Source: Caldimonas thermodepolymerans (GTDB lineage: Bacteria > Pseudomonadota > Gammaproteobacteria > Burkholderiales > Burkholderiaceae_C). From it: a stretch of DNA of 64,000 bases. Below the pieces are notes generated by a model. The model was not told where the DNA came from. It was given only the letters and a program-made list of their open reading frames with translations, and did not search any database. The stretch covers positions 1,054,001 to 1,118,000 of the forward strand of contig NZ_CP064338.1 in the NCBI RefSeq assembly GCF_015476235.1, in the 5' to 3' direction. Positions 9,550 through 18,738 of this stretch are shown piece by piece; the stretch's first letter is position 1; each line of letters begins with the position of its first letter. The position numbers were made by a program, and so were the translations under genes.

Positions 9550-9653
9550 TCGAGACTTCCTTCCCGGGAAAAGGGGGGTGAATTCGTGGGCGCGGATTAT
9601 AGGTGTCCGCGGGGGCCGTGCGGATGCAGGAACCGTGCCGGGCGGCGGCCATT

Positions 9654-9659
9654 TATAAT
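9654..9659 (+). promoter_or_regulatory. -10 element upstream of the FmdB-type gene
   Basis: A perfect TATAAT stands in a short AT-rich patch 43 bases before the ATG at 9703. It probably starts the transcript for the zinc-ribbon and DUF502 genes and perhaps aspS. The -35 region (around 9631-9636, AACCGT) is poor. Confidence 0.5.
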
Positions 9660-9702
9660 CGTGGGTTTTGCGTTTCCTACTCTTTCCCGTTTTGGTGTCG
9701 GT

Positions 9703-10020
9703 ATGCCTATCTACGCTTACAAATGCGAGTCCTGCGGGCATGGGCAGGATGTGCTTCAGAAGATTTCCGATCCGGTGCTGACCGACTGCCCCCAGTGCGG
9801 CCAGTCCTCCTTCCGCAAGCAGATCACCGCCGCCGGCTTCCAGCTCAAGGGAACGGGCTGGTACGTGACCGATTTCCGCGGCGGCGGCTCGTCGTCGTCC
9901 TCGTCCGGCAGCGCCTCGTCGTCCGGCAACGGGTCGTCCGAGACGTCGGCCAAGAGCGAAACCAAGGCGGAAGCCGCGTCGTCCGGCGGCGCGTGCGGCA
10001 GCTCCTGTGCCTGCCACTGA
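9703..10020 (+). CDS. FmdB-family zinc-ribbon regulatory protein
   Basis: This 105-aa protein starts MPIYAYKCESCG, the hallmark of the FmdB/CxxC_CXXC_SSSS zinc-ribbon family. One zinc site is formed by Cys8, Cys11, Cys29 and Cys32. FRKQITAAGFQLKGTGWYVTDF follows as in other members. After residue 65 comes a Ser/Gly-rich low-complexity linker, and the protein ends in a Cys- and His-containing tail (GGACGSSCACH). The family is named for a putative regulator of the formamidase operon, but its function in proteobacteria is unknown. It overlaps the DUF502 gene by 14 bases, as expected of an operon leading to aspS. Confidence 0.88.
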   Translation: MPIYAYKCESCGHGQDVLQKISDPVLTDCPQCGQSSFRKQITAAGFQLKGTGWYVTDFRGGGSSSSSSGSASSSGNGSSETSAKSETKAEAASSGGACGSSCACH

Positions 10021-10744
10021 ATCCCACGGGGCGGCGCCGTCGCCGGGTCCCCGCGGCCGCCTCGGGCACACGGTGCGCACCTATGTGATCACCGGCCTGC
10101 TGGTGTGGCTGCCGCTGGCCATCACCGTCTGGGTGCTGCTGTGGATCGCCGGGTTGCTCGACGGCGTGTTCGCCTGGGTGCTCGCGGCCCTGCAGGCGGT
10201 GCTGCCGGCCTCGGCGCACCCGCTGCTGCAGCGGCTGGCCGGCATCCCGGGGCTCGGGGTGGTCCTGATGCTGGCCGGCATGTTCCTGACCGGCCTGTTC
10301 GTCGCCAACATGTTCGGGCAGTGGTGGCTGCGCCAGTGGGACCGCCTGCTGTCCAGCATCCCGATCGTCAAGTCGATCTACACCTCGGTCAAGCAGGTCT
10401 CCGACACCCTGTTCTCGAGCAGCGGCAACGCCTTCCGCGAGGCGGTGCTGATCCAGTACCCGCGCCACGGCGCCTGGACCATCGCCTTCGTGACCGGCCG
10501 CCCGGGCGGGGAGGTCGGGCAGCACCTGCACCCGGCCGACTACCTGAGCATCTACGTCCCGACGACGCCCAACCCGACCTCCGGCTTCTTCCTGATGGTG
10601 CCGCGGTCCGAGGTCATCGAGCTGAAGATGAGCGTCGACGAGGCGCTGAAATACATCATTTCGATGGGGGTGGTGGCCCCGCCGGCGATACTCGACAGCA
10701 ACGCCAAGCCGCTGGTCGAGGTGCCGCGCGGCCCCCAGGCCTGA
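10007..10744 (+). CDS. DUF502 family membrane protein
   Basis: This 245-aa protein belongs to the DUF502 family. It starts with GTG inside the end of the previous gene. Two membrane segments are visible: VITGLLVWLPLAITVWVLLWIAGLL (about 27-51) and GVVLMLAGMFLTGLFVANM (about 82-100). A conserved soluble part follows with IPIVKSIYTSVKQV, TIAFVTGRP, YVPTTPNPTSGFF and EALKYIISMGVV. The function is unknown. The fmdB-type/DUF502/aspS order is common in betaproteobacteria, which suggests shared expression rather than a shared pathway. Confidence 0.9.
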   Translation: MPATESHGAAPSPGPRGRLGHTVRTYVITGLLVWLPLAITVWVLLWIAGLLDGVFAWVLAALQAVLPASAHPLLQRLAGIPGLGVVLMLAGMFLTGLFVANMFGQWWLRQWDRLLSSIPIVKSIYTSVKQVSDTLFSSSGNAFREAVLIQYPRHGAWTIAFVTGRPGGEVGQHLHPADYLSIYVPTTPNPTSGFFLMVPRSEVIELKMSVDEALKYIISMGVVAPPAILDSNAKPLVEVPRGPQA

Positions 10745-10846
10745 CTGGCCGGCGCGAGTCCGATCAGGGGATACTTGCCCGCCAGTGCCCAGCCACCGGT
10801 GCCGCCGCCGACGGCACGTGCCCGAACCCGTATTTGGAGTGCATCC

Positions 10847-12652
10847 ATGAGAACGACCTATGCAGGCCTGGTCAGCGAAGCGCTGATGGGGCAGACCGTG
10901 ACCCTGATGGGCTGGGCCCATCGTCGCCGCGACCACGGCGGCGTGATCTTCATCGACCTGCGTGACCGCGAAGGCCTGGTGCAGGTGGTGTGCGATCCGG
11001 ACCGGCCCGAGATGTTCAAGGTCGCAGAGGGTGTGCGCAACGAGTACTGCCTGAAGGTGGTCGGCAAGGTGCGCGCGCGCCCGGCCGGCACCGAGAACCC
11101 GAACCTGCACAGCGGCAAGGTCGAGGTGCTGTGTCACGAGCTGGAGGTGCTCAACCCCAGCGTGACCCCGCCGTTCCAGCTGGACGACGAGAACCTGTCC
11201 GAGACCACGCGCCTGACGCACCGGGTGCTGGACCTGCGCCGCCCCTACATGCAGAAGAACCTCATGCTGCGCTACCGCGTGGCGATGGAGGTGCGCAAGT
11301 TCCTCGACGAGCACGGCTTCATCGACATCGAGACGCCGATGCTGACCAAGAGCACGCCGGAAGGCGCGCGTGACTACCTGGTGCCCAGCCGCGTGCACGA
11401 CGGCCACTTCTTCGCGCTGCCGCAGTCGCCGCAGCTGTTCAAGCAGCTGCTGATGGTCGCCGGCTTCGACCGCTACTACCAGATCACCAAGTGCTTCCGC
11501 GACGAGGACCTGCGCGCCGACCGCCAGCCCGAGTTCACGCAGATCGACATCGAGACCTCGTTCATGTCGGAGCAGGAGATCCGTGACCTGTTCGAGGAGA
11601 TGATCCGCCACGTCTTCCGCAAGGTGATGGACGTCGACCTGGGCAAGTACCCGGTGATGACCTACGCCGACGCGATGCGCCTGTACGGCTCGGACAAGCC
11701 GGACCTGCGCGTCAAGCTCGAGTTCACCGAGCTGACCGACGTGATGGCCGACGTGGAGTTCAAGGTGTTCTCCGGCCCGGCGACGATGAAGGGCGGCCGG
11801 GTGGCCGCGCTGCGCGTGCCCGGCGGCGGCGAGATGAGCCGCGGCGAGATCGACGCCTACACCGAGTTCGTGAAGATCTACGGCGCCAAGGGCCTGGCCT
11901 GGATCAAGGTCAACGACCTGGCCAAGGGCCGCGAGGGCCTGCAGTCGCCGATCGTCAAGAACCTGCACGACCGCGCGATCGAGGAGACCCTCAAGCGCAC
12001 CGGCGCGCAGAACGGCGACCTGATCTTCTTCGGCGCGGACAAGGCCAAGATCGTCAACGACGCGCTGGGCGCGCTGCGCGTGAAGATCGGCCACAGCGAC
12101 TTCGGCAGGAAGCACGGCCTGTTCGAGGACCGCTGGGCCCCGTTGTGGGTGATCGACTTCCCGATGTTCGAGTACGACGAGGAGGAGCAGCGCTGGAACG
12201 CGGTGCACCACCCGTTCACCGCGCCCAAGGACGGGCACGAGGACTGGATGGAGAGCGAGCCCGAGCGCTGCCTGGCCAAGGCCTACGACATGGTGCTCAA
12301 CGGCTGGGAGCTGGGCGGCGGCTCGGTGCGCATCCACCGCGCCGACGTGCAGAGCAAGGTGTTCTCCGCGCTCAAGATCGGCCCCGAGGAGGCGCGCGTC
12401 AAGTTCGGCTTCCTGCTCGACGCGCTGCAGTACGGTGCGCCGCCGCACGGCGGCCTGGCCTTCGGCCTGGACCGCCTGGTCACGCTGATGACCAAGGCCG
12501 AGTCGATCCGCGACGTGATCGCCTTCCCCAAGACCCAGCGTGCCCAGTGCCTGCTCACCGGCGCGCCCAGCATGGTCGACGAGAAGCAGCTGCGCGAGCT
12601 GCACATCCGCCTGCGCAACCCGCAGCCGGCGGGCGACGTGTCCAAGGCCTGA
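10847..12652 (+). CDS. aspS: Aspartate--tRNA ligase
   Basis: This is a class IIb aminoacyl-tRNA synthetase of 601 aa, the normal bacterial length. An N-terminal OB-fold for the anticodon ([20 protein letters not shown]) is followed by the catalytic domain with motif 2 ([18 protein letters not shown]), the bacterial GAD insertion (about residues 290-420) and motif 3 (GLAFGLDRL). The ATG at 10847 gives the canonical [16 protein letters not shown] start; the frame is open further upstream but unlike the family. Whether it also charges tRNA-Asn cannot be decided here. nudB follows after a strong terminator. Confidence 0.97.
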   Translation: MRTTYAGLVSEALMGQTVTLMGWAHRRRDHGGVIFIDLRDREGLVQVVCDPDRPEMFKVAEGVRNEYCLKVVGKVRARPAGTENPNLHSGKVEVLCHELEVLNPSVTPPFQLDDENLSETTRLTHRVLDLRRPYMQKNLMLRYRVAMEVRKFLDEHGFIDIETPMLTKSTPEGARDYLVPSRVHDGHFFALPQSPQLFKQLLMVAGFDRYYQITKCFRDEDLRADRQPEFTQIDIETSFMSEQEIRDLFEEMIRHVFRKVMDVDLGKYPVMTYADAMRLYGSDKPDLRVKLEFTELTDVMADVEFKVFSGPATMKGGRVAALRVPGGGEMSRGEIDAYTEFVKIYGAKGLAWIKVNDLAKGREGLQSPIVKNLHDRAIEETLKRTGAQNGDLIFFGADKAKIVNDALGALRVKIGHSDFGRKHGLFEDRWAPLWVIDFPMFEYDEEEQRWNAVHHPFTAPKDGHEDWMESEPERCLAKAYDMVLNGWELGGGSVRIHRADVQSKVFSALKIGPEEARVKFGFLLDALQYGAPPHGGLAFGLDRLVTLMTKAESIRDVIAFPKTQRAQCLLTGAPSMVDEKQLRELHIRLRNPQPAGDVSKA

Positions 12653-12675
12653 GGCCGCCGGACACCCCGGCCCGC

Positions 12676-12705
12676 AAGGCGGCTTCGGCCGCCTTTTTCT
12701 TTTTG
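12676..12705 (+). terminator. Rho-independent terminator after aspS
   Basis: AAGGCGGC-TTCG-GCCGCCTT forms an 8-bp stem closed by a UUCG tetraloop and runs directly into TTTTTCTTTTT. It is a textbook intrinsic terminator 23 bases after the aspS stop. Confidence 0.92.
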
Positions 12706-12814
12706 TGGCATGTCAAGGCCGTCAGGCATCGGCCTTGCACCGACCGTCGACCGCCCCCATCTGGGACACAATCGGCGCAGCGATGCCGATGGCCCCGAGC
12801 CCCTGGAGACCGAC

Positions 12815-13297
12815 TTGAGCGCGCGTCCGTACAAGATTCCCGAATCCGTGCTGGTGGTGATCCACACGCCCGACCTGCAGGTGCTGCTGCTCGAGCGCGC
12901 CGACCAGCCCGGCTTCTGGCAGAGCGTGACCGGCTCGAAGGACCGCGCCGACGAGGCGCTGGCACTCACCGCGGTGCGCGAAGTCGGCGAGGAAACCGGC
13001 ATCCGCGTCGTCGCGGCGCCGCGCCCCGGCGAGCCGGAGGTGGGGCTGGACCGGCTGCGCGACTGGGGCCTGCGCAACGTCTACGAGATCTACCCGGTGT
13101 GGCGCCACCGCTATGCCCCGGGGGTGACGCACAACACCGAGCACGTGTTCGGGCTGCAGGTGCCGCGCGACATCCCGGTGCGGCTGGCGCCGCGCGAGCA
13201 CCTGCGCCATGAATGGCTGCCCTGGCGCGAGGCGGCGGACCGCTGCTTCTCGCCGTCCAACGCCGAGGCCATCCTCCAGCTGCCCCGTTTCGTCTAG
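12815..13297 (+). CDS. nudB: Dihydroneopterin triphosphate diphosphatase (Nudix hydrolase)
   Basis: This 160-aa protein carries a Nudix box, GSKDRADEALALTAVREVGEETGI in outline, with REVGEE as the metal-binding core; one residue more than usual separates the first Gly and Glu. NudB removes pyrophosphate from dihydroneopterin triphosphate in folate synthesis. IPESVLVVIHTPDLQVLLLER and the conserved GFWQSVTGS resemble E. coli NudB, which is also encoded next to aspS. No ATG gives this N-terminus: a TTG at 12815, six bases after GGAGA, is chosen. folE, the preceding enzyme of the pathway, lies 5.4 kb downstream. Confidence 0.85.
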   Translation: MSARPYKIPESVLVVIHTPDLQVLLLERADQPGFWQSVTGSKDRADEALALTAVREVGEETGIRVVAAPRPGEPEVGLDRLRDWGLRNVYEIYPVWRHRYAPGVTHNTEHVFGLQVPRDIPVRLAPREHLRHEWLPWREAADRCFSPSNAEAILQLPRFV

Positions 13298-13310
13298 CGT
13301 TGTACCGACC

Positions 13311-14132
13311 ATGACGACCAATCCGCTCAACTCGACCCTGCTGCCCTCCGGAGAGACCACCGGCGCCGCGGCCGACGACGGCGTGCTGCGGGTGGCGACC
13401 TACAACATCCACAAGGGCGTGCGCGGGATCGGCCCGGCCAAGCGCCTGGAGATCCACAACCTGGGCCTGGGCGTCGAGGCCCTGGACGCCGACCTGGTGT
13501 TCCTGCAGGAGGTGCGGCGCTTCCACGAACTGGAGGCGCGCCGCTTCCAGCGCACCTGGTTCGGCTGGCCCGAACAGCCGCAGGCCGAGTTCCTCGCGCC
13601 CGAGGGCTACGAGGTGGCCTACCGCACCAACGCCGTCACGCGCGGCGGCGAGCACGGCAACGCGCTGCTGTCGCGCTGGCCGATCGGCGACATCGGGCAC
13701 TATGACGTCTCGGACCACCGCTTCGAGCAGCGCGGCCTGCTGCACGTGCCGGTGCGCTGGCAGGGCATGGAGGTGCACGCCATCGTCGCGCACTTCGGGC
13801 TGATCCACGCCAGCCGGGTACGCCAGGGCGAGCGGCTGGCGCAGTTCATCGAGGAGAAGGTCCCGCGCGGCGCGCCGGTGGTGGTCGCCGGCGACTTCAA
13901 CGACTGGAGCGAGAAGCTCGACCAGCTGATCTGCAGGTGCGGCCTGCGCCGCGCGATGCCGCCGAACGGCAAGCGGGCGCTGACCTTCCCGTCGCGCGTG
14001 CCGGTGTTCGCGCTGGACCGGGTCTACACGCGCGGCCTGCGCTGCGTCTCCACGTTCGTGCCGCGCGGCACGATGTGGGCGCGCATGTCGGATCACCTGC
14101 CGCTGGTGGCGGAGCTCCAGCTGGACGGGTAG
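13311..14132 (+). CDS. Endonuclease/exonuclease/phosphatase family hydrolase (YbhP-like)
   Basis: This 273-aa protein has the EEP fold. Visible motifs are VATYNIHKGV (Asn), VFLQEVR (catalytic Glu), VVVAGDFNDWSE (Asp/Asn) and the C-terminal SDHLPLVAEL (Asp-His). Family substrates range from DNA to phospholipids and inositol phosphates. It lies four bases before clsB, as ybhP lies next to clsB (ybhO) in E. coli, so a membrane-lipid role is more likely than DNA repair, although a ligase-associated repair set follows clsB. The ATG at 13311 is used; the frame overlaps the end of nudB further upstream. Confidence 0.85.
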   Translation: MTTNPLNSTLLPSGETTGAAADDGVLRVATYNIHKGVRGIGPAKRLEIHNLGLGVEALDADLVFLQEVRRFHELEARRFQRTWFGWPEQPQAEFLAPEGYEVAYRTNAVTRGGEHGNALLSRWPIGDIGHYDVSDHRFEQRGLLHVPVRWQGMEVHAIVAHFGLIHASRVRQGERLAQFIEEKVPRGAPVVVAGDFNDWSEKLDQLICRCGLRRAMPPNGKRALTFPSRVPVFALDRVYTRGLRCVSTFVPRGTMWARMSDHLPLVAELQLDG

Positions 14133-14136
14133 GCCG

Positions 14137-15447
14137 ATGACGCCGCCACAGGACCCCCAGCTCCTCGAGCACGTGCGGGCCAGTCCCCTGGCGTGGTATG
14201 CGCAGTCGCGCGCGCAGTTCGTCGGCGGCAACGCCGTGCGCCTGCTGCGCGGCGGCTGCGAGCTGTTCCCGGCGCTGGTCGCGGCGGTCGACCGCGCACG
14301 CCACGAGGTCTGGTTCGCGACCTACATCTTCCATGACGACGCCACCGCGGTCGGCGTGCGCCAGGCGCTGGAGCGCGCCGCCGCGCGCGGCGTGCGGGTG
14401 CGCGTGGTGGTCGACGGCTTCGGCTCGCTGGCGACGCTGCCCGGCCTGCTCAAGCACCTGCGCGAGGCCGGCGTCGGCGTCGTGGTGTACCGCCCGATCA
14501 AGGGCTGGTGGAGCTGGCTCAAGCCCGGGCTGCTGCGTCGCCTGCACCAGAAGCTGTGCGTGGTCGACGGCGAGGTCGCCTTCGTCGGCGGCATCAACGT
14601 GATCGACGACATGCTGGACCTGCACCACGGCTGGTGCGAGGCGCCGCGGCTGGACTATGCGGTCGAGGTGCGTGGCCCGGTGGTCGCGCCGATCGAGCAG
14701 ATGGCGCGCGCGGTGTGGACGCGCGCCTGCTTCGGGCGCGACTGGCGCGACGAGCTGATCGGGCTGGCGCGCTCGCCGCACCGCGTCGCGCGCGCGCGGC
14801 GCTTCCTGCGCCGCATCCGCACCACGCGCTGGGCCGGGCAGGAGCGCAACCTGGCCGACATGCGGCCGGTGCGCGCCGCGTTCGTCGTGCGCGACAACCT
14901 GCGCCAGCGGCGCACCATCGAGCGCAGCTACATCGAGGCGATCCGCAATGCGCGCACGCGGGTCGACCTGGTCTCGCCGTACTTCTACCCGGGGCGCGCG
15001 TTCCGGCGCGCGCTGCAGCAGGCGGCACGGCGCGGCGTCCGGGTGCGCCTGCTGTTGCAGGGCAAGCTGGACTACCGCATTGCCGGGCTGGCCGCGCGCG
15101 CGCTGTACGAGGAGCTGCTGGCCTACGGCGTGCACATCTACGAGTACATGCCGGCCTTCCTGCACGCCAAGGTGGCGCTGGTCGACGACGACTGGGCCAC
15201 CGTGGGCAGCTCCAACATCGACCCGCTGTCGCTGCTGCTCAACCTGGAGGCCAACGTGATCGTGCGCGACCACCGGTTCGTCGCCGAACTGGCCGACGAG
15301 ATCGACAAGGCCATCGCCGCCTCGCGCGAGGTGACCAGCGGCACCGAGCCGGGCGTGCCGGGGTGGCTGAACCGCCTGCGTCGCGGCCTGGTCGCCTGGT
15401 GCGCGCATGTCTACCTGCGCGTGGCCGGCGCCACCGGGCGCTACTGA
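14137..15447 (+). CDS. clsB: Cardiolipin synthase B
   Basis: This is a 436-aa phospholipase-D-superfamily enzyme that makes cardiolipin. Two HKD motifs are present: HQKLCVVDGEVAFVGG (about residue 130) and HAKVALVDDDWATVGSSNID (about residue 342). There is no long N-terminal membrane anchor, so it is of the ClsB rather than ClsA type. The ATG at 14137 starts GGTAGGCCG-spaced, four bases after the EEP hydrolase stop. The final segment (GWLNRLRRGLVAWCAHVYLRVAG) may be a peripheral membrane helix. The ligase-associated exonuclease begins 15 bases later. Confidence 0.93.
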   Translation: MTPPQDPQLLEHVRASPLAWYAQSRAQFVGGNAVRLLRGGCELFPALVAAVDRARHEVWFATYIFHDDATAVGVRQALERAAARGVRVRVVVDGFGSLATLPGLLKHLREAGVGVVVYRPIKGWWSWLKPGLLRRLHQKLCVVDGEVAFVGGINVIDDMLDLHHGWCEAPRLDYAVEVRGPVVAPIEQMARAVWTRACFGRDWRDELIGLARSPHRVARARRFLRRIRTTRWAGQERNLADMRPVRAAFVVRDNLRQRRTIERSYIEAIRNARTRVDLVSPYFYPGRAFRRALQQAARRGVRVRLLLQGKLDYRIAGLAARALYEELLAYGVHIYEYMPAFLHAKVALVDDDWATVGSSNIDPLSLLLNLEANVIVRDHRFVAELADEIDKAIAASREVTSGTEPGVPGWLNRLRRGLVAWCAHVYLRVAGATGRY

Positions 15448-15462
15448 GGCGAGGGGGCGGGC

Positions 15463-16494
15463 GTGGCGGACCTGGTCGTCGAACGCCCCGAGGGGCTGTA
15501 CTGTCCGCCTGGCGACTTCCACATCGACCCGTGGCGGCCGGTGCACCGCGCCGTGATCACCCACGCCCATGCCGACCATGCCCGCGTCGGGCATGCGCAC
15601 TACCTGGCCGCCGCACCGGCCGAGGGCGTGCTGCGCGCGCGGCTGGGCGACATCTCCCTGCAGCCGCTCGCCTACGGCGAGACGGTCGAGCACCGAGGCG
15701 TGCGCGTCTCGCTGCATCCGGCCGGGCACGTGCTCGGCTCGGCCCAGGTGCGCATCGAGCATCGCGGCGAGGTGTGGGTGGTCTCGGGCGACTACAAGGT
15801 GGAGCCTGATGCGACCTGCGCACCCTTCGAGCCGGTGCGCTGCCATTGCTTCATCACCGAATCGACCTTCGGCCTGCCGATCTACCGCTGGCCGCCGCAG
15901 CAGGAGGTGTTCGCCGAGATCAATGCCTGGTGGGCGGCCAACGCCGCCGCCGGCCGCCCCAGCCTGCTGCTGGGCTACAGCTTCGGCAAGGCGCAGCGGC
16001 TGCTCAGCGGCGTGGACGCCTCGATCGGGCCCATCGTCGTGCACGGCGCGGTGGAACCGGTGAACCGGGCCTACCGTGCCGCCGGCGTCGCGCTGCCGGC
16101 GACCCGGCTGGTGTCGGAAGTGGCGGACAAGGCCGATCTGCGGCGCGCCCTGGTGCTCGCGCCGCCCAGCGTGCAGGGCAGTGCCTGGCGGCGCCGCTTT
16201 GCCAGTGCCAGCGACGCGTTCGCCAGCGGCTGGATGCGCCTGCGCGGCACGCGGCGGCGGCGCGGCGTCGACCGCGGCTTCGTGCTGTCCGACCATGCCG
16301 ACTGGCCGGGGCTGATGCAGGCCATCGCGGCCACCGGCGCCGGGCGGGTCATCGTGACGCACGGCTACGAAGCGGTGCTGGTGCGCTGGTTGCAGCAGCA
16401 GGGGCTGCAGGCCGGGGCCTTCCGCACCGAGTACGGCGACGACGCGATCGAGGAGGCCGCGGCCGCCGGCACCGGGGAGGACGCCACGCCATGA
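15463..16494 (+). CDS. Ligase-associated DNA exonuclease (metallo-beta-lactamase fold)
   Basis: This 343-aa protein matches the ligase-associated DNA-damage-response exonuclease family. It has the metallo-beta-lactamase metal motif HAHADHA (about residues 31-37), HPAGHVLGSAQ, VSGDYK and a C-terminal LSDHADWPGL with the final metal-binding His. Such proteins are encoded beside ATP-dependent DNA ligases and are thought to trim DNA ends. The start is GTG at 15463 (MADLVVERPEGLYCPPGDFH), 15 bases after clsB. Its stop overlaps the next start (ATGA at 16491-16494). Confidence 0.9.
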   Translation: MADLVVERPEGLYCPPGDFHIDPWRPVHRAVITHAHADHARVGHAHYLAAAPAEGVLRARLGDISLQPLAYGETVEHRGVRVSLHPAGHVLGSAQVRIEHRGEVWVVSGDYKVEPDATCAPFEPVRCHCFITESTFGLPIYRWPPQQEVFAEINAWWAANAAAGRPSLLLGYSFGKAQRLLSGVDASIGPIVVHGAVEPVNRAYRAAGVALPATRLVSEVADKADLRRALVLAPPSVQGSAWRRRFASASDAFASGWMRLRGTRRRRGVDRGFVLSDHADWPGLMQAIAATGAGRVIVTHGYEAVLVRWLQQQGLQAGAFRTEYGDDAIEEAAAAGTGEDATP

Positions 16495-16988
16495 AGGCCT
16501 TCATCGAAGCCAGCCGGCGCCTGCGCGCCGACTACCAGCCCGGCTTGTGGATCGGCGCGATCCGGCCCGCGTTCGGGGCCGGAGAGGTCGAGCAGGACGG
16601 CCGCATCGAGCGCTACCCGCCGCACTACCTGGTGGCGTTGTGGCCTCCGCTGCCGGCGGCGCACCCGGTGCTGCCGCGCTGGCCGGCGGTCGCGGCGATC
16701 GCCTCGCCCGACGGGCAGGCCGCGCTGCTCGAGCTGATGCGGCACGTGCCGGCCGATGCGCGGGTGTGGCTGGCCGACGAGGCGGTCGACTGGGCGCTGG
16801 TGGCCGACATCGTGCGGCTGAGCGACCGCCACCTCGCGCCTTACCACCACCGGGAGCTGGAGCGCTTCATCGCCGCGCGGCGTGCCGAGGACGCGGCGCG
16901 CATCCGGGCCGAGTATTCCGACATCGATGCCGGCTTCCAGGCGCTCAAGCGCCGCCTGCTGCCGCCGCAGGAGGGCGGCGCGGGATGA
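16491..16988 (+). CDS. Unrecognised 165-aa protein between the ligase-associated exonuclease and ligase
   Basis: I do not recognise a family. The product starts MKAFIEASRRLRADYQPGLW and appears soluble: no signal peptide, no transmembrane helix and no cysteines. It has a Pro/Trp-rich middle (YPPHYLVALWPPLPAAHPVLP), a likely helical WLADEAVDWALVADIVRLSD segment and a charged helical end (HHRELERFIAARRAEDAARI). It overlaps the exonuclease (ATGA, 16491) and the ligase (ATGA, 16985), so all three are translated together. It occupies a slot where some ligase-associated sets carry a phosphoesterase (PdeM), but it lacks any phosphoesterase metal motif. An accessory repair role is inferred from position only. 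Confidence 0.8.
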   Translation: MKAFIEASRRLRADYQPGLWIGAIRPAFGAGEVEQDGRIERYPPHYLVALWPPLPAAHPVLPRWPAVAAIASPDGQAALLELMRHVPADARVWLADEAVDWALVADIVRLSDRHLAPYHHRELERFIAARRAEDAARIRAEYSDIDAGFQALKRRLLPPQEGGAG

Positions 16989-18670
16989 AGCGCTTCGCGC
17001 GCCTGTACGCCGAGCTGGATGCCTCGACCGGCACGCTGGAGAAGGTCGCGGCACTGAAGCGCTACTTCGCCGAGGCCGACCCGGCGGATGCCGCCTGGGC
17101 CGTGTACTTCCTTGGCGGCGGCCGGCCGCGCCAGCTGGTGCCGACCCGCCAGCTGCGCGCGCTGGCCTGCGAGGTCGCGGGCATCGACGACTGGCTGTTC
17201 GAGGAGTGCTACCAGGCGGTCGGCGACCTGGCCGAAACCATCGCCCACGTGCTGCCCCCGGGGCACGGCGAGACCGCGCTCGGCCTGGCGCGCTGGGTCG
17301 AGGAGCGGCTGCTGCCGCTGCGCGCTTTGCCGCCCGAGGAACAACGGGCGCGCATCCGCGGCTACTGGGACGAGCTGGACTGGGCCGGGCGCTTCCTGCT
17401 CGCCAAGCTGATCGGGGGCGGCTTCCGGGTCGGCGTCTCGCGCCTGCTGGTCACGCGGGCGCTGGCCGAGCATGCCGGCATCGACCCCAAGCTGGTCGCG
17501 CAGCGCATGATGGGCTTCACCGGCATGGTGGGCGAGGGCCGCGAGCGGCCCGGCGCCGAGCGCTACCTGGCGCTGCTGTCGCCCGGGGCGGGCGGTCCGG
17601 CCGACGGCGGCCAGCCGTACCCGTTCTTCCTCGCGCACCAGATCGAGCTGCCGGTCGAGCGTTTCGAGGAGCGCCTCGGGGCGCCGTCGCAGTGGCTGGT
17701 CGAATGGAAGTACGACGGCATCCGCGCGCAGCTCGTGCGCCGGGCAGGCCGGACCTGGATCTGGTCGCGCGGCGAGGAGCTGGTCACCGACCGCTTCCCC
17801 GAGGTGGTGGCGCAGGCGGAGGCGCTGCCCGACGGCACGGTGCTCGACGGCGAGATCCTGGTCTGGAAGGCAGGGCGGCCGGCGTCGTTCGCGCTGCTGC
17901 AGCAGCGCATCGGCCGCAAGACGCTGACGAAGAGGGTGCTGGCCGAGGCGCCGGTCGGGTTCATCGCCTATGACGTGCTCGAGTGGCAGGGCGAGGACGT
18001 GCGGGCCCGCCCGCAATGGCAGCGCCGCGCGCTGCTGGAGCAGCTCGAGGTGCCGCGGTCGCCCCTGGTCGAGGGCGCGGACTGGGCGACGCTCGCGGAG
18101 CTGCGCGCGCAGTCGCGCGAGCGCGGCGTCGAGGGCTTCATGCTCAAGCACCGCGAGGCCGCCTACGGCGTCGGGCGCACCAAGGCCGACGGCACGTGGT
18201 GGAAGTGGAAGATCGAGCCGATGCGCGTGGACTGCGTGCTGGTCTACGCGCAGCGCGGCCATGGCCGGCGCGCCAGCCTCTACACCGACTACACCTTCGC
18301 GGTGTGGAACCGTGCGCCCGCCGACGCCGCCGAGGCGCAGGCGGTGGTCGAGGCGATCGCCCGGCGCGAGCCGCCGGCACCGGGAGGTCTGCAGCTGGTG
18401 CCGTTCGCCAAGGCCTATTCGGGCCTGACCGACGAGGAGTTCCGCCGGGTCGACGCGACCATCCGGCGCCACACGCTGGAGAAGTTCGGCCCGGTGCGCA
18501 GCGTGCGGCCCACGCTCGTGTTCGAGCTGGGTTTCGAGGGCATCCAGCGCAGCAGCCGCCACAAGAGCGGCATCGCGGTGCGCTTTCCCCGCATGCTGCG
18601 CCTGCGTCCGGACAAGCCGCTGCACGAGGCCGACACCCTGCAGACGCTGGAGGCGCTGCTGGGCGGCTGA
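16985..18670 (+). CDS. ATP-dependent DNA ligase (ligase-associated repair type)
   Basis: This 561-aa protein seals DNA nicks with ATP. The N-terminal ~200 residues form the DNA-binding domain (LAKLIGGGFRVGVSRLLVTRAL). The adenylation domain follows with the nucleotidyl motif EWKYDGIR, which places the AMP-accepting lysine at residue 242. Further motifs are DGEILVW, EGFMLKHREAAY and WWKWKIEPM. The OB-fold domain follows (about 410-555). The ATG at 16985 overlaps the preceding gene. The main replicative ligase of such bacteria is the NAD-dependent LigA, so this is an accessory repair enzyme working with the exonuclease and, by family association, the helicase at 21976. Confidence 0.93.
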   Translation: MKRFARLYAELDASTGTLEKVAALKRYFAEADPADAAWAVYFLGGGRPRQLVPTRQLRALACEVAGIDDWLFEECYQAVGDLAETIAHVLPPGHGETALGLARWVEERLLPLRALPPEEQRARIRGYWDELDWAGRFLLAKLIGGGFRVGVSRLLVTRALAEHAGIDPKLVAQRMMGFTGMVGEGRERPGAERYLALLSPGAGGPADGGQPYPFFLAHQIELPVERFEERLGAPSQWLVEWKYDGIRAQLVRRAGRTWIWSRGEELVTDRFPEVVAQAEALPDGTVLDGEILVWKAGRPASFALLQQRIGRKTLTKRVLAEAPVGFIAYDVLEWQGEDVRARPQWQRRALLEQLEVPRSPLVEGADWATLAELRAQSRERGVEGFMLKHREAAYGVGRTKADGTWWKWKIEPMRVDCVLVYAQRGHGRRASLYTDYTFAVWNRAPADAAEAQAVVEAIARREPPAPGGLQLVPFAKAYSGLTDEEFRRVDATIRRHTLEKFGPVRSVRPTLVFELGFEGIQRSSRHKSGIAVRFPRMLRLRPDKPLHEADTLQTLEALLGG

Positions 18671-18738
18671 TGCCCCCGCCGCCGTGCCGGCCGGGCAAGG
18701 CTGCTAGCATCGCCGGCATCGACAGGACCCCGCAAGCC

